Shown in pieces: positions 1-11,439 of a DNA stretch of 64,000 bases. The DNA lies in assembly GCA_907164885.2 (NCBI GenBank), contig OU015501.1, forward strand, positions 23,131,091 through 23,195,090, given 5' to 3'. The position numbers and the translations under genes are program-made. The notes under the pieces are model-generated. The model searched no databases. It saw only the letters and a program-made list of their open reading frames with translations, and had not been told where the DNA came from. Within the stretch, counting starts at the first letter, position 1, and each line of letters starts with the position of its first letter. The stretch is from Dolomedes plantarius (lineage: Eukaryota > Arthropoda > Arachnida > Araneae > Dolomedidae).

Positions 1-123
1 GTATTTTTTAAACAAGGTTTTATCGCCTCACTATGTGAACTTGAATTTTTAAAATCTTCTACTCTCAGTGGTATTTTCATAGATCCTAAATCTTTTATAT
101 GTGAAAAGAAAATTTTGTTTCAA

Positions 124-1155
124 CTGGGTACAGAACGCGATTTAACGGAATTTGAACGCGGAATGATTGTGAGTACTAGAAACAATGGAGTAAATATCAG
201 TGAAACTGCCTCGCCTTTTAAGTGTTCGAGAGTAGCTTTTGTTCATGTTTACAAAAAGTGGGCTACCAAACAAAAAACAAGATCTTAACATAAGGCACGT
301 GGTTGTCACCGGCTACTGGATGCTATAGCTGGAAGGAGGGTTTCCAAACTTGCCCAGTCCACCAGAAGAACAACAGTACGTCAAATTACAGCTAATCTTA
401 ATCGCAGACTAACTCCGTTAATCCCTCTAACGTATTGTTTACAGTTTATTACACCGTGTACGGAAGCTGAAGTCGTGTTAGAAAGTCTCTTTGTTGGCTG
501 CAGCTAAGAAGATCAATCAGCTAACAGTTCGCTCATGATCATAACGATTGGACAGTAAATTAATGGGAAAGGGTAATGTGGTCCGATGAATCCCGTTTTC
601 AACTACACAATGAAGATGGCAGGATGCGGATATGGAGAAATAAAGAAAGCATGGACTGTAAGTGTTTTGCCTCAACACTTCAAACTATTGGAGGCAATGT
701 TATAGTTTGGGGGATGTTGTTCTGGCATTGTTTGGGCCGTTTACTTCGTATAGAATAGCACGTAAATACCAAAAAAGATATTTAAATATTGTCGCTGACC
801 AAATGCATCCAGTTTTGTTAATGGTTTACTCCATTGGAGATGGATTTTTCCAGTTGTATAATAATACTCCATCCCATAAAGCTCCCATTGTCCACAGATG
901 GCTTGAAGAACATGACAGAGACTTCGCCTTGCTTAGCTGACCTCCACTATCAGCAGATATTAATCCAATTGAACATTTGTGAAGGAGGTCGAAAGAGACA
1001 TCAGGAAGCTCGATCTAGAACTATCAAATCTTAACTGGATAACTGGAAAGTGCAGTTCCTTGATTTGATTTCAGATTCCTCAAAGCATCTACCAACATCT
1101 CACAGAATCCCCGCCAAAGAGAATCCCAGCAGTATTGAGAGAAAAAATGGCCTAA
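124..1155 (+). pseudogene. Decayed Tc1-type transposase
   Basis: Remains of a DDE transposase that cut and pasted a Tc1 element. Conceptual translation in changing frames gives an N-terminal helix-turn-helix region (ERDLTEFERGMIV near base 130, then ISETAS), the first catalytic Asp in WSDESRF (about 577-597), a block reading FQLYNNTPSHKA (about 847-885) where the family has the second Asp (QDN), and SADINPIEHL (about 948-980) with the final Glu. The end, YQHLTES to AVLREK, lies near 1090-1150. Several frameshifts and stops separate these pieces and the second catalytic Asp is gone, so it is dead. I could not find terminal repeats; the left end may lie outside the window. Much older than the Tc1 copies at 13.1 and 28.6 kb. 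Confidence 0.85.
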
Positions 1156-1788
1156 TAAATTATTGAGTAGATGGTCATAATAAATTTGCCACTCAGTGTA
1201 CGTTCGATCCGTCACTAGTTTTAATATCATTATTTTTACTTATAAAAATGAGATTTCTGACCATTGAAAATCTTATTTTTCTCGGATCTAGAAGTAATAT
1301 GTATTCAGCGAACTTTAAATCGCTTATTGGTTAAAAAATCAGCCGAAGAAGAGAAATGGTTGAAATTGCTTTGAAAAAAATATACATATAATTTCATATG
1401 AAAAACAGCATTAAAAACTGGATTCTGTGCATTTTGCCTTTGGAGGAAAACTTTTATGAAAATATAATTTGCTTGGAACATACTTGTTTTATATGTTTTG
1501 AATACCGTTTAATGATGTAAGAAACTTCAAATTTATGATATATTAGCATATTAATTAATATCAAATGAAAATTAAAACTTAAACATTTCCATAATCTATA
1601 TAAGCACCATAAATGTTTGACTGAATTCTATAATTGTATTAATTTATCAATTTTAAAAAAAAATTTACTGCATTATTAGTCAGTCACTGCAAATATATTA
1701 AATTGCTTGCTTGGTATAAATAAACTCTATTTTTATTGATTTTACTGAGAAAATTCATAGATACAGCGGGAAAAGGATCGCAAGAGAC
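1156..1788. other. AT-rich stretch, nothing recognised
   Basis: Downstream flank of the Tc1 relic. Very AT-rich, no convincing open frame or terminal repeat seen; it may include the undetected right end of the Tc1 element. Confidence 0.5.
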
Positions 1789-2038
1789 ATGAGGTAGTGA
1801 AAGGCAAAGTGGTGTAAGTCAGTAAGTCAAGTGGTGTAAGTCCAAATCATTTTACTGCAAAAACTACAAAAATTTCACTATAAATTAAACAAATTATAAT
1901 TCACAATAATTATTATAATATTGAAAATAATAATTATTTGCAATTCCACTATAAATTGAACATGGAGATTACATTTTTGCCCTCAAATAAAAAAAGTTGA
2001 AAATGTGACTTGCACCACTTTGCCATTCACCGCCTCAT
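1789..2038. mobile_element. 250-bp MITE with about 32-bp inverted ends
   Basis: The left end (1789-1820, ATGAGGTAGTGAAAGGCAAA...) and the reverse complement of the right end (2007-2038, ATGAGGCGGTGAATGGCAAA...) match at all but a few of 32 positions. The interior is AT-rich and has no coding capacity. Part of the left arm (AAGTGGTGTAAGTC) is repeated in direct orientation at about 1829-1842. The target duplication is not clear, so the superfamily is open. Confidence 0.75.
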
Positions 2039-3839
2039 ATAATCGAACTTTACTATCCGTATTACAATGGGAACAGAAAGTTACGAAGGCGGATTTTTTA
2101 TGAACGAAAAAGTTGCTTTAAAATTTTAATAAGTATAACTTTGGACTAAAAGATTGAATTCTTCTTTTTAAATAGATCAGTTAGGTAACTGATTAACTTG
2201 CTATTACGTCCCAATTCAAAAGTATTAGAACGGTAGGAAAGAAATCAGTCCTTCGACACGGTTCTTCGAAGAGTCGGTTATTGGGCAAAGCAGATAAAGA
2301 ATACGACAGGTAAACCTTTTTAGGTACATGATCAAAATATTTATGTTCTTTATTTTCTTTTTTTAAACCACGTGCTAAACTGTCGACTTTTTCTCTCTTT
2401 TTTCATCGTTTCAGACTTTAATGAATCGTATGATTTGTATGGAGGCAAGGTAGAGAAATGTCAGAGAAAGTGTGCTTGCCCGAGGAGAAAAATTCATGAG
2501 GCGAAAATGGCGAAACGGCGGTGCCGATTAAATGGGACGGGCCGTAGAAGGACGTAAGAAGTCAGTGAACTCTGAGGGCGTTTGATGAGGAAAAAAACAG
2601 AACTTCAAGGCTTTCTGTGTCTCAAGGGTGGAAAGGGTTAAGGGGGCAAGGCTACCTTGAAGTGAAGTCGATTTTTCATCTGTCGCTTGAAATCGCAACT
2701 TCTCGAAGAGAAAGTTCATGCCTATTTTAGATTCTTTGGTTTGTCATAGTTCGTGAGTACCCTGCGAAGTAAATGTAATCTCACATTTTCTAGGGAGTTC
2801 TATGAACTTCATATAGAAATATTTGAGTTATATAAAGACTGAAAGGACAAAGCCATGACATTTATTATAGAGATATGTAAGATTAGCCTTTTTAGTCGTT
2901 TATAAAACTTTTGTTTGTGACTGCAAGTATGTCTTCCAGCCAAAAGATTAAAATCTGAGGAAGATTGTATAATCAGGCTGTCATATGTACACCTAACAAC
3001 ATATATAACATGGGTTTTCTTTCAATTGTAAAAGGTAATAAATAAATTCAAAGTTTTATATTGTCATGGAATGTACAATCGCTGAAAGGAGTAAAAGTTT
3101 AAATTCCACATCTTGTCTTCAGGACATCTAATCTATTCTCAAATTATTTTTTAATCATTTAATAAACATAGAAACCCGAGGTGTAAAAGTTACTTATTTT
3201 AATTTGAGAAACGTTAGAGAAACATAATTCCTCTAACATTTTTTAAATTTCTTGAATCAGTTTCTCTTGAAAATGACGACTAAAGACACTACATAACTTA
3301 TCCTTGTTGTTATTAAAGGGTAGACAATACACTAACAGCACTAATTGTAATGACTCAGATAGAACACTCCCTGAAACTTCTCTACAACACTTAACAGATG
3401 ACATGATTAAATCCAAATCCGAAATAAATAAGAAAAATCCAAAATAAATAAATAAGTCGCCAATACAAAATATCGCCAGTGGGGTAAAATTTCCAAAATT
3501 GACATACGAAAAAAAAAATCATGAATCATTGTGAAAGTACCATTTTACCAAGAATTGGCTATTTGAAGCGTAAAAGCCTAGAAAAATTATCAAATAACAA
3601 AAAGCAATACAACATATTAACTTCATCATTAAAACCATAATATAATGCAACCAGAAAAACTTATTAATCTCTTATATACACTATAACATACATATGATGA
3701 ACACATATAACTATACATATGATGAACCAATCAATCAATCAAATTTGAAAGGATATATAAAAAAAATTGCTATTAAAAAAGGTAAAATTAAAAAAAAATT
3801 GAATTGGGAATTTTTTTTATCCTTTTAAAATTAAAATTT
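2039..3839. other. No recognised gene; one possible small exon pair
   Basis: Mostly AT-rich DNA. The exception is 2230-2720, which is less AT-rich. A possible intron with GTAAAC at 2310 and a pyrimidine-rich tract ending in CAG at 2414 would join two stretches in frame, ending in a short Cys- and basic-rich tail (stop near 2557). No homolog recognised. Confidence 0.4.
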
Positions 3840-3897
3840 TGGGGGGGGGGGCCCTATTCGGGGGCCCCGTAAGCCCGGGCCTACCGGGCCTAATGGA
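3840..3897. repeat. GC-rich island of GGGCC repeats
   Basis: A G12 run followed by overlapping GGGCCC, GGGGCCCC and CCGGGCC motifs in otherwise AT-rich DNA. It resembles the terminal repeat of a cut-and-paste element, but no partner end was found. Confidence 0.4.
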
Positions 3898-4095
3898 AAA
3901 TCAGAGCCTGACAACGCATGGAAAATATAGAATCAGACACCCTTTACTCAGTCATTTAACATGGACTATGTTAGCAATTATGCCTTTTAAATCAAATTTA
4001 GCACTTTTTATCGAATTAACAAGGTTAAATGAACAACCATTGCACAAGCTTTAGCATTCACCAGTAATAGATAAAGTAAAGAGTTTTATCTAAGT

Positions 4096-5599
4096 CAGGG
4101 GTTTCCAATCTGTGGGTTGTGATCCCCTGGGGATCGCGCAGTGTTTTTCGGGGTGTCGCCACGGTTTTATTCTATTAAAAACGCTTTTTAGCAAACTTCA
4201 CTAAAAAATGTGTGAGTATTTATTTACCATAAAACTGTAGGACATTGGTGGTTTTTTTTTTTTTTTTTTTTTTTTTTTTGAAAAAGTCTCTTTCAAAGAA
4301 CAGACTCAGTTCGTTGGAAATCTACCGCCTTTATTTGGTGGTCAGTGGAAATCGCGGCTATTTACTACTAAGGATGCGACATCGACAACAAAACATCGAT
4401 GTTTTGAAACATCGATATTCTATATTAAAACATCGATGCTAATAAAACATAGCCCCAAAACCATCGATGTTTTTAAACATCGATGTTTATGAACTTTCAT
4501 TTTTTATAACTGGTTTAGTAACCTCTAAGATTAATGTTACTTCGGTTAGTCATGGAGGGGTGGAGGGGAATTTTACTCTCAGGTTAGGCTGACACAAATG
4601 ACAAAAACTTCGTTGCTAGAGTCAGCACATATCGCAGAATTTCAATTACACATTTTATTACTTTTACCGGAAAATTGAGGAAGAAATTATTGCAATTTAT
4701 TAACAAATCTTTTATTTACAAATTAAATAATACAAAAGAAAATTACATATATTTACACCAATTTGAAGTACTAATGCAAAACCAACGTATGGGGGAAAAC
4801 TGAACAAGCTTATTTTTTCTTTACTGTAAATAACAATTATTGGGGCTATTGGGGCATATAATTATTATTCATTGGTTGTTCATTGCCATTTGTTTCTAAT
4901 CGTTCCCCCTTTTGTATTCGTCCTTTTCAGAATTCAGATTTACATTTACTGAGTGGGAAAAATATGCTAAGTGGTTAATTTTTTTTATTATGGTACATTT
5001 TCTTTAAAAAAAAACATCGAGACAACGTAAAACATCGAGCACAAAACATCGATGTTAAAAAAAATCGGCTTCAATATATCGATGTTTAAAACATCGATGT
5101 TTTTATCAAAAAATCGATGTTTTGAAAGCATCGACATCGATGCCGCATCTATATTTACTACACACAGTACAACAATTCTAAACATCAGTTTGTCTTTTAA
5201 CAGTCTGCTGTCGCTTTTGGCATTACTGTTGTAGTTTATCCAACAGAATAAAGGAATTTTATGTAGGTAAGTGTTTTTATATTTTTAGTGTTATATAATT
5301 CTGAATAATACGGTAGCTGCATTATTTTTCTTGCAGATTTGTTCGGTTGTGTCTTTGCTTTTAGACACCTTTGACTGAGGGATGAATGTTTCTTACTGTT
5401 CACCATTCCTTACTAATTTCACTTTTGTTAAACTAAACAATCAATTGAAACTAAATTGTAGAAAATGCATTTCAGTGTTTTTCATTATGTCTTAAAAAGG
5501 CCTTTTTAATCAAAATAAGCAGGGGGTAATGGGTAGGGAGTCACAAGGTGCGTAAATTATCGAAGGGGTTCGCGACTTGAAAAAGGTTGGGAAACACTG
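4096..5599. mobile_element. Non-autonomous hAT element (outer)
   Basis: The left end starts CAGGGGTTTCCAATC; the right end, read on the minus strand, starts CAGTGTTTCCCAACC, the usual hAT terminal pattern. Flanking 8-bp target copies are ATCTAAGT (4088-4095) and CTCTAAGT (5600-5607), 7 of 8 matching. No transposase coding remains. About half its length is a second hAT insertion at 4369-5153. Confidence 0.85.
4369..5153. mobile_element. Nested hAT MITE with ACATCGATGT arrays
   Basis: Bounded by a perfect 8-bp target duplication TTTACTAC (4361-4368 and 5154-5161), which fits the hAT preference for T at position 2 and A at position 7. Ends are TAAGGATGCGACATCGA and, on the minus strand, TATAGATGCGGCATCGA. 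Both subterminal regions (about 4385-4490 and 5016-5140) carry many copies of the palindrome ACATCGATGT or its half AACATCGA, probably transposase-binding sites. The middle is AT-rich and non-coding. It inserted after the outer hAT element was in place. Confidence 0.88.
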
Positions 5600-5644
5600 C
5601 TCTAAGTCAGTGACACGTGCACATGATATAATTAAACAGTTATA

Positions 5645-5992
5645 GGGCCAGGGGTAGCCTTGTGGTAGCGCGTCGGCTTTTGGTACTGAGGGTGCTCGGA
5701 TCATATCTCGAAAAGCTTCATTAAATACCTTCGTGTCTAGGCCCGATATGGGCACTTAAATCCGTAGACCGAAGAGTCTTTCTTTGGAGTCAGTGGGTGG
5801 GGAAGGTACGATCCCCCAGGTGTCACCCCTGGGGGGGGGGTGCTCGGTCAAGATTGAGGTAGCACCTCGATAAGTCCGACTCCGATCCTTGTGGTGGCAT
5901 TATAAACCGGAAATGCACCCCTCACCCCGAAAGCATATATGGGCCTGGTCTGGAATCCATTCCGGCCATGGGGCATAAACAACAACAACAAA
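5645..5992 (+). mobile_element. tRNA-derived SINE ending in (CAA)n
   Basis: The head has an RNA polymerase III A box (TAGCCTTGTGGTAG, about 5655) and a weak B box (GCTCGGATC, about 5694). The body is shared with minus-strand copies at 24859, 26910 and 62779, and the 3' end is (CAA)n. About 350 bp, apparently full length: the best reference copy of this family here. Non-autonomous; would depend on LINE enzymes. Confidence 0.85.
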
Positions 5993-6801
5993 TAGTTTTT
6001 TTCCCTAAATCCGACTGCAAATACAATCTTGTTCGGCAGGATAAAAACTTTTTTGGGCTGTTTGTTTAATATTTAGATCCAAAAAAGGTAAAACACAGAG
6101 ATCCTAATATAACTCTAAAATATCTGCTAGAATTTAAGGAACGATCATGCACTGAAGATTTCTTAACGTAACTTAGATTTGTCATCGAAATGTTACAAAA
6201 TAAATACATAGCACGGCTATGATATTCTTTTTGTTGGAAGAAAGTGTTTTTGTAACTTTTTATTGAGGACGAAAAACAACCGATAATATTGGCTCATATT
6301 TTTCTAAAACAAACAAATTCTTTTTACAACTTAAATTTCTCTTCTTTTTATTGATGCTCCAGGGGATTTTTATTTTCATGTATTACAGGGTAGAGCTGTC
6401 GTTTGAGAAAACCGTAATCTAATACCAAAAGCAACATAATTCTTATTACAAAATCATTCGCGTGAAAATTCTCTTCTAAGTTGCAATTATGTAGAATCTA
6501 CGCAATCTTATCATAACCTCTCCCTACCAAACTTTTTTTAATATTTAATGCAAAATCTTTTATTGCAAATGAATGTTTTTACTATCTGGACATAAAATCT
6601 ATGCTGTGTTTTGTTACAAGGACTATCAAGATTAGCAAACATGGATTAGCAAGCAAACTCAGAGAAAACCAGAACCCATCACTTGTAATTAAATTACCTT
6701 AGACTAAATGTTCTTAAAAGGTTGTATAAAATTAGGAAAAAGAAATATATTGACAGTAATCCACATTTTTGCAAAACAACGATTAGAATACTTACAGGCA
6801 T
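5993..6801. other. AT-rich stretch, nothing recognised
   Basis: No open frame, terminal repeat or tandem structure that I can support. Confidence 0.5.
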
Positions 6802-7205
6802 AAAGTTTCTTGAAATAAGAGCAAAGATAGCACTCCTTCTAATTGTAAGGTCAATAGATAAGTCTAGAGAAGAACAAAAATGGCCATTACTGGAATGTTT
6901 ACCTCCTCCGTGAGGACAAATAATGAACAGTAAAGAAGCCTAAAATTTATTGAAATAAAAGCAAATATAGCACTCCTTCTAATTGTAAGATCAATAGATA
7001 AGCATAGAAAAGAACAAAAATGGCCATTACGGGAATGATTACCTCTTTCGTGGGGATAAATTATGTTCAGTAAAGCAGCCTAAAGTTTATTCAAATAAAA
7101 GCAAAGATAGCACTCCATCTAATTGTAGGGTCAATAGATAAGCATAGAAACAACAAAAATTTCCATTACTGGAATGATTACCTCCTCCGTGAGAATAAAT
7201 AACAC
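6802..7205. repeat. Minisatellite, about three 140-bp units
   Basis: Units begin at 6802, 6942 and 7082 with AAAGTTTCTTGAAAT, AAAATTTATTGAAAT and AAAGTTTATTCAAAT, giving a constant 140-bp period. Each contains GATAGCACTCC or a close variant and a block near ATGGCCATTAC. The third unit is slightly truncated. Confidence 0.9.
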
Positions 7206-7519
7206 AGGGCAACATTAGTTTTGGTGCCGGGGTATTTGGAGCTGATTTCATATGAATTTGATGTCCTGAATTTAAATATGACATTAGTTTTTACCTAGGA
7301 GCTCAAATTTCTAAGATATAACATTTTTGTGAAATATACGTTTCACTATTTTAAGTTAAAACCATGAAGCAAATTAAAAAACTAAACACGGAATTTATTA
7401 TTATTATTATATTTTTTTAAATGTTAAAGGAACATAAAATTCATAGAGAATATTGCAATAGTACTTATATAATTACAAAGAGCAAGAAAGAGGAAAAAGT
7501 CATCGATGAAACCAACCAG

Positions 7520-8282
7520 TCACTGAACACTTCGGAAAATTCTTTTCCGTGACATTCTTAAATGTATTTTGGGACATTCCCTTTTTAAACTCCAGCAGTA
7601 ATCTGCGATCATGTTCGTATCTCAACTTCCTTGGTAGCGGTCTTCCATAGTTTTAATATCCTTGTGAAATCTTTCACCTTGTTCCTCACTGGTGTCTCCA
7701 AAATTTTCAGGAAAATGGTCTAAGTGACTGTGTGAATAGTGCACCTTAATGGTCATGTTACACCCAAACGATCTGAAACTTTAGCATCTCGTTTACCAGT
7801 TCAATATAGTTTTCAGCTTTGCATTTTCCCAGAAAATTTCCGACAACTGTAACAAATGAAGTCCAGGTTTTTCACTCAGCCTCATTCACGGAATTTACGA
7901 AGGCAGGATCCTTAATGAGTTGTTTTATTTGTGGGCCGTCAAATATTCCTGCTTTAATTTTTTCCTTACTCAACGAAGGCATTTTCCTCCTTATATATGC
8001 AAAGCATGATCCGTTCTTATCAAGCGCCTTTACAAACTGTTTCATTAGGCCCAGCTTGATATGCAGTGGAGAAAAGATGATTTTCTCTCGCTCAACTATG
8101 GGGTCGTTAATGACATATTTTCCCCAACGTCCATGTTTTCTCTCTTAGTCCACTCTTTTCTAACCCAGTGGTGTGTTTTGTCTCTGCTATCCCAGAGGCA
8201 CACGATGGAAGGATATTTGGTGTAGCCACTTTGCTGTCCAAGGAGAAAGTTTACAATTTTTAAGTCCACACAAATCACTCAT
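7520..8282 (-). pseudogene. Broken ORF of a multicopy arthropod transposon family
   Basis: Reading the minus strand from about 8280 downward gives VNFLLGQQSGYTKYPS, LWDSRDKTHHWVRKEW, PLHIKLGLMKQFVKALDK, KIKAGIFDGPQIKQL, HLDHFPEN and SEEQGERFHKDIKTMEDRYQ in that order. I recall these blocks from uncharacterised proteins present in many copies in arthropod genomes and probably mobile-element encoded; the biochemical role is unknown to me. At least one frameshift (about 8110) and in-frame stops (one after VNEAE, another after DRYQGS) show it is dead. Only the C-terminal half of the family length is present. It abuts a dispersed repeat at 8290-8535. Confidence 0.7.
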
Positions 8283-8289
8283 TGATGAA

Positions 8290-8535
8290 ACTTTATCTTT
8301 TAGTCTTCTGAAAATAGTGAAATGGACTGATTGAATCAAGCTATGCTCTAATCTAACAGAAAGTTTATTCAGTAAATACCGCAAATTCTGTTTTAAAATG
8401 TAATATTTGACATACATTTAAAACACAAACTCCGTAAGTTATAATCTATCGAATAATTACCCGATATGTAGATAAAAGTTTACTTTTAATTTATTTATCA
8501 ACCAATGTGTTCTCGAGTGAAGTTATTTTTAACCA
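8290..8535. repeat. Dispersed repeat, copy 1
   Basis: Nearly identical, in the same orientation, to 16971-17217, over about 245 bp; the match stops sharply on both sides. It may be the 5' part of the element that carried the ORF at 7520-8282, but the second copy has no such ORF beside it. Confidence 0.9.
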
Positions 8536-8772
8536 AGACCAAAGCTATGGTGTCATATTCTTCTTTCATTTTTTTTTTGAGTGAGCAATTGGTATTGAAC
8601 CATATTTGTTTCCATTGTGTTGAGGGACACATTTCAAACTTCGCCTTGGGCTGACAACAAGTAGGCGCCAATAATCTGGAAAATATTCAGGTAGACCCAT
8701 TTTTCCCAGGAGGGCAAATCACCCATATTTGAATGTACTGAATAGAAAAAAACACTGATAAATAAATGGATG
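8536..8772. other. Short spacer, nothing recognised
   Basis: AT-rich spacer between the dispersed repeat and the Tigger-like MITE. No feature seen. Confidence 0.4.
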
Positions 8773-8774
8773 TA

Positions 8775-9285
8775 CAGTAAAACCTCGTTTATCCGGCTCT
8801 CGTTGATCCGGATCTCCAGATAATCTGGATCAGATTTGTAGACATTATTTTTATTTAATGTTCACATTAGATAATAATTTTTAACTATGATAGCAAGAAC
8901 GTAACTACAAGTACGCCAAATATTCGCTTTTTAGTTTGATTCAATGTACAGTTCCTGCAATGATGATTCCTACAAATATGATTCCAGGATAAATATGATT
9001 CCTACAAATATGATTCAATGTACAGTTCCTGCATATATTGTACAATAAATTATGGTAATAAAATGCTTTTCGTTGAGTTTAAGAAAGCTTTACTAGACTT
9101 ATCAATTCTTTGTTAAGAAATGATGTAAAAAGTTATTTTATTGTTTTTGATGTATTGTAAACAGTGTAAGTCTTCATAGTTAAGGATTTTGTATTGCTTA
9201 TTACCCATATTACCTGGATTATCCAGATTTTCGATTGTCCGGATGCTCATGGTCCCAGTTAGTCCGGATAAATGAGGTTTTACCG
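8775..9285. mobile_element. Tigger/pogo-like MITE
   Basis: Flanked by TA (8773-8774 and 9286-9287). The left end CAGTAAAACCTCGTTTAT and the minus-strand right end CGGTAAAACCTCATTTAT are matching pogo/Tigger-type termini, followed by CCGG motifs. About 511 bp, no transposase. TCCGGAT-type motifs recur inside both ends. Confidence 0.88.
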
Positions 9286-9287
9286 TA

Positions 9288-10746
9288 TCTAAAACAGTAG
9301 ATCTGATAGAGAAAAACCGATTTCATATTTAGATTCAGCGCCCCAAATATAGCTAAAATCAGCTCTAAAATCCTAGGCACCTTAAAAAAATTTTTTTTTG
9401 TAGACCTGTGTAATTAACAGTAAAGCAGTCTACAGTTAACAATCATATAATGTTCAGAAACAGAGCTTAGTGAAAACAAATACATGTAATTTTTTTACCA
9501 TGATCCTTCTCTACTTACAGATCCATCTTTTCCATCTGTAAAACGGCAGTTTTACAGATGGAAATGCAAAATAACTGCTTAGAATGCTAATTACCTATTA
9601 ACACAAAAAATGCAAAAAAAATCTTTAAAAAAAGCCTGAAGTTTCGAGATTTGCGTCTTGTTTTCCAAATTTTCAAATTATTATTAGTTATTTTGTTACA
9701 GAGCTTTTTAGCAAGTGATGCCTATCGTTTTGGAATTTTGAAACTTTAACTTATTTTTAAAAATATTTTGAATAATAAAAATAAAAATTAGCAAAGCCCC
9801 GCATTTATTTTGGAAGTCTACTTTCAGATTCCGAAAACAGAATTCAAAAATATTCATTAGGGAACCCTGTATGCAAAGTGTTATTTCGCAATTCATTAAC
9901 ATTGAATCGAACGATCTGCGAGGTCTACATCAGTAGACCTCGTAACACTCCCTTAAGTAAGGAAGTAAAACTCTGGAGGAGATGAATAAACGCCTTGAAA
10001 GAGATATTGTTTTTGATGTAGGAAGTACAAAATCAACAAAATAAAAAAGTGCGAGATATCGAGTTTCAGGGTTACCGATATTATATCGAGAATTTCCCAA
10101 AAGAAAAGAGATTCATTGCAATTTCTCAGTATAAACAAAAATATTGCCTTACAAAGTGATTTCCTAATTCTGGTATACAACAACTTTCATCAAATCATCT
10201 TGGTTTTGATTAACGTAAACAAATAAAAGCCTTTACCGAGAATTTTCATTAAATGTGAATCAATGGGTTTTGATCTTTTGAGATTGCTGACTATGAAAAT
10301 AAACAAATCTGTCGACGCGTTGCTATTTAACAGTTATATTCTTGGTTAATTCCTCCAAATATTTATCTTTCAAATCCTTTATCGCTTGCTATTTCCGTAA
10401 AATTAGATTTTCGCTGGACTTTTCAAATAACCTCATATTGAGATGGAATTTATGAGATTACTATCATTTTTTGTACCCTTTTAAATGCTGGTTGAAATGC
10501 TGAAATATCACAATAATAGAATTTCTAAGAATAAAACAATATTTTTATAAAAGAGCAGTTAGTAACAATATCTTGTTCCTAAAACTGAACTCTGATAAAA
10601 TTCGAATAAAATGAAACTTTTCTGAACATAACCTTGTATGGACAAATTTATAATAATAAATAATTTTTTTAACCTATGCCCGTTTCCAGCCTGTCGGCCG
10701 CAAGTCTACTACATCCCTATGCAAACTAGATCTATAATAATACGTG
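9288..10746. other. AT-rich stretch with one perfect hairpin
   Basis: No gene recognised. At 9919-9942 there is a perfect 10-bp inverted repeat (CGAGGTCTAC, loop ATCA, GTAGACCTCG). Confidence 0.5.
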
Positions 10747-10750
10747 TTAA

Positions 10751-11439
10751 GGAGGGTCCTGAACACAAAATTCTTCAAATTTTCGATACAAATTTTGTGT
10801 TCTTTTCAGCTTAAAATGACGTCTAAATCGTGTTTCTATCTTAATTAGAACAGGAGATATTATTATTTTATTTATTTATTTATTTATTTTTGCAACATTC
10901 TAATAGCAGTCAATCTTTGTTTAAACCTGTAAATGCATTTTTCTGCATGATGGGTTTTTCACCATTTCTCGTCTCTAAATTATTATAAGTCAACAACCTC
11001 TAAAGATAAATGGTTCAAACTTGGAACATATCTTTTTCAATTTTTTAACTTAAATTTTGATTCAGCAAATTTGAAAAAATATTTACTTTTGAAAATATGA
11101 TTTTTAAAAAATAAGTTACATAATATTTTTGAATCTTTCACTCTAAATATTTTTAATAAAAAAAATTATTATTTTAAAAAACGCTGAATCTATATTGAAA
11201 GTATATATTTCTGTTTAATTAAAGGAAATTTTTTTTAAATTCGACAAATAATATTTCGAGTTATAACGATTTTAAATTACCCCACTTTAAAAAAAAAATT
11301 AAATCTTAAAACTTTTTAAAAACTTTATGAGAAGTTTTACGATGTGATTTTGTTTACAAATTATATGCTTAACCATCAAAAAAAATTTCAAAATTTTAAC
11401 TCAATAAATAAAAAAAATTAAAATGTGTCCCGGACCCCC
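10751..11439. mobile_element. AT-rich non-autonomous element with TTAA flanks
   Basis: TTAA at 10747-10750 and 11440-11443 brackets inverted ends GGAGGGTCCTGAACACA and, on the minus strand, GGGGGTCCGGGACACA. The interior is extremely AT-rich and non-coding, with a (TTTA)n tract near 10866. TTAA target use suggests mobilisation by a piggyBac-like enzyme; this is inference. An internal part reappears at 12051-12298. Confidence 0.65.

Noticed and set aside
7819..8148. 109-codon plus-strand frame
   Set aside because: It is antisense to the well-supported minus-strand transposon ORF remnant.
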